Assembly: GCF_019059575.1 (NCBI RefSeq)
Contig: NW_024881788.1
Span: forward strand, 1 to 64,000
DNA from: Amphibalanus amphitrite
Lineage: Eukaryota; Arthropoda; Thecostraca; Balanomorpha; Balanidae
Direction of reading: 5' to 3'
Length of the DNA stretch: 64,000 nt
Under the pieces are notes generated by a model. That model did no database searches and was not told the DNA's origin. It saw nothing but the letters and a program-made list of their open reading frames with translations. Of this stretch, positions 52,093-61,442 are shown one piece after another. Position 1 is the first letter of the stretch, and each line of letters opens with the position of its first letter. The translations under genes and the position numbers were made by a program.

Positions 52093-53016
52093 CCCGGCAG
52101 TTGCTGGGGTATTTCGCCACCCACCGTTTGCTGGGGGGGGGGGGGGCGTTAAACGCCCCCAGCCGATAACTCGAGAACCAATAGGCGCAGCGAAACGCAC
52201 GAGGCGGTAAACGAAAGAACGCGACAAGACGCTTCAGATGAGTACTTTTAAGTTGAATTTTGAGGTCACAGGTCAGGTCAAGGTCAGGTCAAACACCTGA
52301 AATCGGGCTTTCAGTAGCATGGACTTCAGGACTTCGCAATGGGCGCCTCTCGTCATAAACTCTGTCAAAACGGTGCACAATCCATCATATAAGGCCTACA
52401 AGAGTGTCAGCTCCATGTAGGGGTCAGTCAAGCATAGGTCAGGGTCAAGGTCAGGTCAACCGGGCGGGCACATATCCCCGAAAATCAAAACTAATATTCG
52501 CAGCCTGTGACACATGTTTTATGGGTAATTTGGGGCGTGGAACACGATGGTGACATTCATTTTACCATATGTGTACGTGTTTGGCTAAAAAAGTTCAATT
52601 TAAGAAATGCATGTATCATGGTCGTGAAGTAGTCACGAGAAATTGCCAAGATTCAGTTCAAGATTTTGGAAAATGCGGAACGATAATCAACAATCGAAGA
52701 TAGCCATTTGATTGTTCATGGTATTGGCAGTCCAGTGGCGTTTACGGCATGTCTGTATGTCTATTCTGTGATTTTATATGATTTTTTGAACATATGCCGT
52801 TTTTGATCGAAAACTCAGAAATCATGACGTCACTAAAACCTCGATATCTCAAAAATTTTCCGACCGATTTTTTTGAAACTTTGTCACAATAAACTTCATT
52901 CAATTCCCTACAGGTACCCAAAATTTGGCGCGCCTGCGGCGCGCCGTTTTTATGCTATGGCCCGGCGAAAAAAGTGGGGGCGTTTAACGCCCCCCCCCCA
53001 GCAACTCGCGGGTTAA
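52089..53016. mobile_element. Family E TTAA element, tandem copy 2
   Basis: Same orientation as copy 1 and nearly identical (a few scattered substitutions by eye). Starts at the shared TTAA (52089-52092) and ends with TTAA at 53013-53016. Keeps both homopolymer hairpins and the GGCGCGCC hairpin (52928-52945). Longest half-site cluster: AGGTCACAGGTCAGGTCA then AGGTCAGGTCA at 52262-52290. Confidence 0.93.
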
Positions 53017-53326
53017 AGGGCATTTTGAGAATTTGACCTAAGGTGAAGGTCATCACCTAGCCGGGAAAGGTCATATTACATATTAGTCGATCGGTATTGT
53101 CGAGAAGGAAAATAATTATATGAGGCGTTTCATTGCTCTACCATATCTCTATCAAAAGTTATTGTCCAAAACCTACTGGAGACCTTTCATTACCTGAGAT
53201 GACCTCAGTAACATAAAAGTGGTCACATCACGAGTGAATTTTTCCGATGAAATGTGTCATATATACCTGTATCCCGATGTCTGAGGGTGTTTTCGTTCAG
53301 AAGGAGAGCATCTCAATTTTCTCCCA
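53017..53326. other. AGGTCA-containing spacer, possible continuation of 50691-51165
   Basis: Contains TTTGACCTAAGGTGAAGGTC, CCTGAGATGACCTCAG and related motifs but no clear terminus. No gene. Confidence 0.4.
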
Positions 53327-54556
53327 TTAAACTGCGCCGTGCTGGGGGGGGGGGGGGGGGGTGCGTTTTTTTCGCCCTTCCCCTTAGGTTTTTCGCGAAT
53401 ATCTCAAAAACAGCGTCGCCAAGCGCCATCGTTTTTGGTACACATGTTTATACATCTTTTCCACACAATTTGAGAAAATTTCAGACCCGGATCGTTCAAG
53501 GTCAGGTCACCAGGTCACGTCAAGTGACCTTACCTCAGAAAAAGTTTAATTAAAGACTCGCGATAGCTACACCGACTGAACGATCACTTTTGAAACTTTC
53601 AGAGATTGATAAGACAAACAATATGTATAACATATTTGTCTCGGACTTTTGATATCTGTGACCTAAGGTCAGGTCAATTTTGCGACCTCTCCATTACAAG
53701 TCTATGGGAGAGTCTATGAAATGCGCCTCTTTTGGACGAATGTTGTTCAATGCCCTCTCAAACATCGGTTCATAGGTAAACAAAGCACACTGAATAGGAA
53801 AAGTGCACCAGTGAGTTGGGACTCTTCTGTATGCTCCTGAGGTCATCTCAGGCTATGAACGGTCACCAGCAGTTTTTTGGCTATAACTTTTGATAAAAAT
53901 ACGCTAGAGCGGTGAAACGACGTCGGATGTGTTCAGCTCGACGATACGGATCGACTGATATGCAGCATGACCCTTTCCGGTCAGGTCATGACCTTGACCT
54001 GAGGTCAAATTTTTAGAATGACATTTCAATGTCAACGTATAGTTCTTTCGACGCGTCTCGACGGGAGGAACACGATGCTGGCAAAATAAATCTCGTCACT
54101 GTCTTGAGGCAAAAGGTATTGCAGAAAACATTTTTTCTTAAACACAGATATTTTTGGAGTTTTGCCATCTGGAGGCTAAACCCGAGGTTGACGCGACGGT
54201 ATGACCCGAGGTCAATTCTGAGGGCAATAATCAGAAAGGTCTGTAAAATGGCTATCGAATGTGCTTTACCGCGGCGCTGTAGCTCTATTGGTTCCCGATT
54301 TATCCGTTGGTAGTTTCCAAAATTGTTTGAATGGACTAAATTTGACCTTTGATGACCTCTGGCGACCTGACCTTTGACCTGACCTGAAAAATGACGGAAA
54401 CAAAGTGTTTCCGTCATTATTTTGACGCTCTTTCGATTGCCGCTTACCGCGTGTCGCTACGTGGCCCAGGAGCCAAGTTAGAGTGGGTCGCGTGAAAACG
54501 CCTTCCCCCCAAGCATGACACGGAAAGACACAGGCCACCAGCACGGCGCGGTTTAA
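53327..54556. mobile_element. Family F TTAA element, full length (reference copy)
   Basis: TTAA then ACTGCGCCGTGCTGG at the left and CCAGCACGGCGCGGT then TTAA at the right. A G-run of about 19 bp follows the left TIR. AGGTCA/TGACCT clusters at 53497-53530, 53660-53690, 53976-54008 and 54340-54385, including the palindromic CAGGTCATGACCTTGACCTG. Fragmented copies are at 7930-8027 plus 16393-17330, at 26130-28800, and at 40320-42400. No coding capacity. Confidence 0.88.
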
Positions 54557-55370
54557 CTAATAGGTAGGTAATGGAGAGGTCGCAAAATTGACCTGTCCCT
54601 CATTGTAGATATTTTGTCTGGGGATTACGCAAGGCGAATGTTCGGTGAGATGTGAGATCAGCAGGTATCAATGGCGCTTATTCAAAGTCGATCATGCACA
54701 CTCACATCATCAAAGGTCGTCTTCTATACTACGTCGGCCGAGGACATCCTTTACCTTAGTGCCACTATATGGGACAGTCTCACGCCTCATCCATCTGGCA
54801 CTCATGCAGTCACCAATGTCCACACCACAAGTAGGGGCTGCGCGCACTATAGACATCGAATTTAAGGTGATTTGTGGAGAAAAAAATCCAGAACGTATGT
54901 AAACGTTCGGTCGCCTCTGACTGCAGTCGCTGCTAGTATGACAATCAGTTGGGATCTATCTCATGGTGGATCTTACGGTCTGAAATGTACAAGTCTTTCC
55001 TGGATTCAAATTTCGGCAATAAGTCGCAGCGTGAATCCTTCATACTACGCTCAGTCTTAGATTCTAAGCACGCCCACTCCGGTCGACCACAGGCTGCAGC
55101 CCACAGGTCACTTTGGATCAGTGAGTGAACCTGTATAATTTTTTGCAAAGAATAAAAAATGTGCTCATCGATCAATGTATGTTTTACCGTTTCGAATTCG
55201 CATGGATGTTTTTTTAAAGAATAAAATGTCCGTAGCCTGAGTTTGTTTCCTATATCGTGCTAAATATTCATCAAGATCAAGGTTTTTTGATAGAACAACA
55301 CCGGGCTGCAATTTGCATTAATTGGATTTTAATAAGGTGGCGAAGTACTAGAATGAGCAGCATGATTGAA
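54557..55370. repeat. Dispersed repeat shared with 42425-42900
   Basis: From about 54822 to 55310 the sequence matches the 42.4-42.9 kb repeat (see there). The first 260 bp have no recognised match. Short open frames here have no domain. Confidence 0.65.
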
Positions 55371-56254
55371 TATCGTAGAAGAATAACCGTATGCTCACTA
55401 TCATTTAACAATCCAAAATTAGCCTAAAATGAATGAATATGTTTCGGAAACGTTTCCTTCTTCAGTTCAAAAGTTAACTTTACAAGGCACAGAAATGTAC
55501 AAATTATCGAACGTCACAAAAGCGCCGAATTAAGTGATCCCACCAACGGATATTAATGACATTCTCGTGCCATATAAGTAGCACGGCCTCTTTTAACCAA
55601 TGTAAGACCATAGTGTAATAAATAACAAGTGAAGACACTTCGATTATTTTGTGTAATGCGTTTTCTTCTGCCGGAAGTGCTCTCTCCGAAAATCAACGAT
55701 ATCTGATGACGATTGATGACGTTTTCGTCATTGTAGTGCAAAAATTTCATCCCTGTAGTGAAAACTTCTAACCCAAGAAACTACTATCCAAGATTGTAGT
55801 TATATAAGTATTGGTTTTAACAGCTAATTCACCCTTATTTTCTACAAAACACTGAAAATAAATCCCTCTACACGCAACTTAAAATGAAATATCACTTAAA
55901 CATAATGAGAAGACCAAAAACCTATTTTTACTACACATCTATACAAGCTAAGAATGTCTTCTTTATGCCAGAATGGGTATAACGTATGAACACAGGGACA
56001 GGCCCCACAGCTCGCAATACCTAAGAATTCATGTTCTCTTATCAGGCATATCGTTCGGAAGCTGTGTAAATGCCGACGCAGTGTTAAAATGGGCCAAACA
56101 GCTATTCATCGACTGGGCATTTCACCGGGCTGAAACGCATCGATGTCCCCTGATTTTGCATATTATAATGCATTCAATAGGAACAATGAATATGCGATGA
56201 CTCTCATTCATTTCGCGCAATAAAAAGCATAGGTTCTCAAGTCAAAGTGAAGGA
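55371..56254. other. Left flank of the satellite array, with an inverted repeat
   Basis: At 55602-55640 AAGACCATAGTGTAATAAAT then AACAAGTGAAGACACTTC is repeated in inverse orientation at 59034-59073, on the far side of the satellite. A small palindrome GTTTCGGAAACGTTTCC lies near 55442. No gene. Confidence 0.65.
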
Positions 56255-58790
56255 AAAGACCGATCAAAATGACTCGTATAATACAGACTTTGTTTAAATA
56301 CTCTACACTTTTAGGGGCTGGTACTGTTATGGTGTTCTCTATTTTTGAATATTTTCATACCGGTTCTGTCACATTGCATTCAGTTAGCGATCATACATGC
56401 AATAAAAACAGTGGGTTCTCGAGAGTAAAGTTACGGAATAGAGGGAATGCTGATACGATGTTCAGCATGTTGGAGCGCAGTTGAATCGAGTAGGACTTTC
56501 ATCGGGCTGTGGCACATCGATGTCCTCTGATTTTGAATATTTTCACTCATTTTATAAGAAAATGCGATTATTTTCTTTCATTAAATGCAATAAGAAACAT
56601 GGGTTCTCGAGTCTATGTCAATCAAAGGACCGATCAAAATGGGTCATGTTTTAGAGACGTTGTCAAAATACCCTACACTTTTTAGGAGCCGGTGGTATTA
56701 TGATGTCCTCTGTTTTTGAATATTTTCATACCGGTTCTGTCAAATTGCATTCAGTAAGCGACCATACATGCAATAAAAACAGTGGGTTCTCGAGAGTAAC
56801 GTTACGGAATAGAGTGAATGCTGATACGATGTTCAACATGTTGGAGCGCACTGCGCAGTTAGATCGAGTAGCACTTTCATCGGGCTGTGGCACATCGATG
56901 CCCTCTGATTTTGAATATTTTCACGCATTTTATAAGAAAATGCGATTATTTTTTTCATTAAATGCAATAAAAAAAATGGGTTCTCGAGTCTATGTCAATC
57001 AAAGGACCGATCAAAATGGGTTATATTTTAGAGACGTTGTCAAAATACCCTACACTTTCTAGGAGCCGGTGGTGTTATGATGTCCTCTGTTTTTGAATAT
57101 TTTCATACCTTCTGTCAAATTGCATTCAGTTAGCGATCATGCATGCAATACAAACAGTGGGTTCTCGAGAGTAAAGTTACGGAATAGAGTGAATGCTGAT
57201 ACGATGTTCAGCATGTTGGAGCGCAGATAGATCGAGTAGGACTTTCATCTGGCTTTGGCACATCGATGTCCTCTCATTTTGAATATTTTCACGCATTTTA
57301 TAAGAAAATACGATTATTTTCTTTCATTAAATGCAATAAAAAACATGGGTTCTCGATTCTATGTCAATCAAAGGACCAATCAAAATGGGTTATGTTTTAG
57401 AGACGTTGTCAAAATACCCTACACTTTTTAGGAGCCGGTGGTGTTATGATGTCCTCTGTTTTTGAATATTTTCATACCGGTTCTGTCAAATTGCATTCAG
57501 TAAGCGACCATACATGCAATAAAAACAGTGGGTTCTCGAGAGTAACGTTACGGAATAGAGTGAATGCTGATACGATGTTCAACATGTTGGAGCGCAGTTA
57601 GATCGAAGAGCACTTTCATCGGGCTGTGGCACATCGATGTCCTCTGATTTTGAATATTTTCGCGCATTTTATAAGAAAATACGATTATTTTCTTTCATTA
57701 AATGCAATAAAAAACATGGGTTCTCGAGTCTATGTCATTCATAGGACCGATCAAAATGGGTTATGTTTTAGAGACGTCAAAATACCCTACACTTTTTAGG
57801 AGCCGGTGGTGTTATGATGTCCTCCGTTTTTGAATATTTTCATACCGGTTCTGTCAAATTGCAATCAGTAAGTGACCATACATGCAATAAAAACAGTGGG
57901 TTCTCGAGAGTAACGTTACGGAAAAGAGTGAATGCTGATACGATGTTCAACATGTTGGAGTGTACTGCGCAGTTAGATCGAGTAGCACTTTCATCTGGCT
58001 TTGGCACATCGATGTCCTCTGATTTTGAATATTTTCACGCATTTTATAAGAAAATGCGATTATTTTCTTTCATTAGATGCAATAAAAAACATGGGTTCTC
58101 GAGTCTATGTTAATCAAAGGACCGATCAAAATGGGTTATGTTTTAGAGACGTTGTCAAAATACCCTACACTTTTTAGGAGCCGGTGGTGTTATGATGTCC
58201 TCTGTTTTTGAATATTTTCATACCGGTTCTGTCACAATGCATTCAGTAAGCGATCATACATGCAATAAAAACAGTGGGTTCTCGAGAGTAACGTTACGGA
58301 ATAAGAGTGAATGCTGATACGATGTTCAGCATGTTAGAGCGCAGTTAGATCGAGTAGGACTTTCATCGGGCTGTGGCACATCGATGTCCTCTGATTTTGA
58401 ATATTTTCACGCATTTTATAAGAAAATACGATTATTTTCTTTCATTAAATGCAATAAAAAACATGGGTTCTCGAGACTATGTCATTCATAGGACCGATCA
58501 AAATGGGCTATGTTTTAGAGACGTTGTCAAAATACCCTACACTTTTTAGGAGCCGGTGGTGTTATGATGTCCTCTGTTTTTGAATATTTTCATACCGGTT
58601 CTGTCACAATGCATTCAGTAAGCGATCATACATGCAATAAAAACAGTGGGTTCTCGAGAGTAACGTTACGGAATAAGAGTGAATGCTGATACGATGTTCA
58701 GCATGTTAGAGCGCAGTTAGATCGAGTAGGACTTTCATCGGGCTGTGGCACATCGATGTCCTCTGATTTTGTGTGTACCAAGGCATTCTG
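56255..58790. repeat. Dimeric satellite, about 372-bp unit, about seven copies
   Basis: ATGTCCTCTGTTTTTGAATA recurs at about 56700, 57077, 57447, 57814, 58192 and 58564, with a diverged first unit near 56330. Each unit is a dimer of two related halves of about 185 bp: half 1 has GAATATTTTCATACCGG..ACATGCAATAAAAACAGTGG, half 2 has GAATATTTTCACGCATTTTA..AAATGCAATAAAAAACATGG; both end in GGTTCTCGAG. Similarity between units is very high, lower at the left edge. Open frames across the array are interrupted and repeat-derived. Confidence 0.95.
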
Positions 58791-59073
58791 TAAGAGACTG
58801 GGATTATTTACCTTCATTTAGTGGAATAAAAAACGTGGGTTTTCATGTCTAAGTCAATAAAAAAATCCATATGACGGGGCATGGAAGACGATGATGTAGG
58901 CTGAGGATAACGTTCAATGATTTAGGGAGTGACGTTTTATGACGTTTTATTACGTCATACTGCAGCGTGAGTAGCTACATAGCCCACTTCCAGCTGAAGA
59001 AAAGTTGTTACATGAGTTTGCATTATACATTGGTGAAGTGTCTTCACTTGTTATTTATTACACTATGGTAAGA
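58791..59073. other. Right flank of the satellite array
   Basis: A diverged last half-unit (58770-58830) runs out into unique sequence that ends with the inverted copy of the 55602 segment (GAAGTGTCTTCACTTGTTAT onward). Confidence 0.65.
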
Positions 59074-59559
59074 CTAAACAAACAGGCATACATAAGATAG
59101 CGTAACCGAATCTGTACAACTGTATGAGCTCACTTGTGACCCAACGATTTACTATTCTAGTCATCTCACAAACAAACAATATAATTACACCCAACAAGCA
59201 ATGTGTACACAACCAACTACTCAGTAGATCGATTGTCCAGCCAACAATTTAGCCATTCATCCAATTATTCAATCCGCTGGTTACACCCATTGCATTCGGT
59301 CATGGAGTCGATAAACCTTCAAACATCCATTCAAACATTCAATCAACCATTCTATCATCCAATCAAGCATTTATTCAATAACCGGAAACCGGCAGCTAAA
59401 CAGCAGATATTCTAGGGGCGCGGAAACCTTGAAGATTGGCTGTGCCGCATTGCCATTCCTAGTGGTTTTGAACATGGCTAAATCGGCTCCATGCGCTCTG
59501 CAGATCGGCAAATTTGTAGTTAAGCAGCCCTGAAGGCCTCCGCTGGTCCCGGCTAAATA
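59074..59559. repeat. ATTCAATC minisatellite and flank
   Basis: 59240-59390 is built from CCATTCATCCAATTATTCAA-like units (CATTCAAACATTCAATCAAC, CCATTCTATCATCCAATC). The rest of the interval, including GC-richer 59410-59550, could not be assigned. Confidence 0.6.
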
Positions 59560-59990
59560 AGACATAAGGGACCAAACACAATTTCACATGTTGGGACGTT
59601 TCTAATCACAAGTCTAGAAACGAACGGTTAATGAGACTTGACACGCCGAATGCCCATTCTGGCGTATAATGGGCTCTAAAAACTGGTCTCAGACCAAAGG
59701 TCATTTTGGTCACGGTCATTGAATTCTCAGGGTAGGTGTAAACTTTCAATTGCAGATGGCCTGAACTTATCCTGACTTACGGTCGCATGGGTATTTATTT
59801 ACTTATGGCGAGAAAAATAACTTACGGCACTGAAAGCTTCGCTGCTATCCGCCACTATTTACGCGAGTTATTCATAAAAAACCAAGGAGAGGGGTTCATT
59901 TTATCACCCCTAATAACAAGTAGAGTTTCCATCAAAAGTAAACGGTAATATCGAAAAATAACATCTCCTGTATATTTCTCAATTTAATAT
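59560..59990. mobile_element. Family D fragment
   Basis: Matches the right half of family D (47860-48190 and 21260-21560): CAATTTCACATGTTGGGACG, ACACGCCGAATGCCCATTCT, CAAAGGTCATTTTGGTCA and the CGAAAG.TTCGCTGC..TCCGCC block. The end has decayed (GGAGAGGGGTTCATTTTATC) and no TTAA/TIR is visible. Confidence 0.65.
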
Positions 59991-60334
59991 GGTGGGTTTT
60001 TTCGTAATTACGGAGCGAGCGAAGCGAGCGGAGTCTTACGTGGAATAACGGGGCCGGCCGGCCGTGGTCACGATTCTGCGACGCTTATATCTCAGCAACC
60101 ACGTGACCGATTTACATGCGGTAATTTTTGTAGGGTAGCTTCATTCCTTCTACCAAGTATTGGACGATTCTCGATGCATGTGGGTGACCCCCTTATGCAC
60201 GTGCCACGTGCAAAACGAAGAGGTGTCACTTTTGTAATAGTTGCAATATCTCGGTAACTACTGGGCCGATTGCGCTGAAAGTTGGCATGTAGGTAGGCAC
60301 CACTGAACTCTATAATGTGGAAGGCGCATCGGCC
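59991..60334. other. Unassigned, with GAGCGAAGCGAGCGGA and GGCCGGCC motifs
   Basis: Contains a GTGCACGTGCCACGTGCAA phrase at 60194 shared with the 19.25-20.35 kb tract, and text similar to it (ATCTCGGTAACTACTGGGCC) that also resembles the tandem units after 61.4 kb. No gene. Confidence 0.45.
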
Positions 60335-61415
60335 GCCAGATGGTGTCCAACGGTGCCGCCATGTTGCGCAGACCAGGAAGCGGCCGCCGCCTGTGTTGGG
60401 GAATAGGGAATTCGGGACCTCGATTTACGTTTGCGGTCGCTGCATCCGTTACGTTCAATCTATGTGGACACGGAACCCGGCATCTTACGCAGAATTGAGT
60501 GGAGAATAAGATGAAATCCTAAAAAATTCTCAGATACAAGGAACTAATACGTTAAACCCTTATAAGTCAATAGGGAAATATGAAAATTGCTATTTTGGCG
60601 CCGAGAATGATCTGAAACTGTCTCAAGCATATAGAATCATGATTTCATGCACTCCTTGCAAGATTCTATGCTTCATATTTGCATTGTTGCCCTTGCGTGA
60701 CGTCATTTGTGACGTCACAAGGGTCACAGTTTTTCTTCAATAACTCCCGATTAAACTGAGCTAGCGAGTCGGGAAAGCCACCAATGGACTCAGGAAGACC
60801 TGCCGAATCGAATGATATGCGACATGACCTCTTTCGACCAACTTCGTGACCTGGGGGTGCTGACCTGACCTTGGCCTGAGGTCAACACCCTAAGTTGACC
60901 TGACCCGAACAAAAAGTATATCACTCGATGCGCCTGAGCTAGCTGAACACGATGATGCCAAAATCGCGACTCTACGGCCATTTTTGGCGAAGTTATTTAC
61001 CAAAAACCGAACCCGTGCCTTAGATCACTTGACCTGACCTCAAAGGTCACCGGTTGACCCGGGACCTTTACAGTGAGTTCCTACCAGTCACTCTGCATTA
61101 TACTTTGTCGCAAACGACCACTTTACCGCTTAATTCTAGTTAAATTAGCGGCGCATCAGTGAGTCGGGTTCAATCAACCCCCTCGGCCGGGGCAAATGTA
61201 GGTCCGGCGAGTGAATTTGAGGAATTCTGAAGATACGATCGTGTTCCCCACTAAATTCTGCGTAACATACCGGGTTCCGTATCTACGTAACTTGAACGTA
61301 ACGGATGCGGCGGCCGCAAACGTAAATCGAGGTCCCGAATTCCCTATTCCTCAACACAGGCGGCAGCCGGTTCCTGGTCTGCGCAATATGGCCGCCACCG
61401 TTAGACACTACGGCC
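60335..61415. mobile_element. Element with about 165-bp terminal inverted repeats, interrupted by family B
   Basis: 60340-60500 and 61253-61415 are inverted repeats: GCGCAGACCAGGAAGCGG, GAATAGGGAATTCGGGACC, TCGATTTACGTTTGCGG and ATCCGTTACGTTCAA are matched in inverse order on the right. The centre is a family B copy. Outer limits are approximate and no target duplication was identified. Confidence 0.78.
60520..61218. mobile_element. Family B copy lacking its left end, nested
   Basis: Follows 3250-3992 closely: TATTTTGGCGCCGAGAATGA, the paired TGACGTCATTTGTGACGTCA at 60699-60718, GACTCAGGAAGACCTGCCGA, GGTGCTGACCTGACC, and the right end TCGGCCGGGGCAAATGTAGG then TCCGGCGAG. The terminal TTAA has become GAATT. 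Confidence 0.78.
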
Positions 61416-61442
61416 AATATTATATATGGGCCGTTATATTAT

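Noticed and set aside
56255..58790. CRISPR array from the regular repeats
   Set aside because: The unit is about 372 bp with both halves similar; there are no short repeats with unique spacers, and the DNA is eukaryotic.
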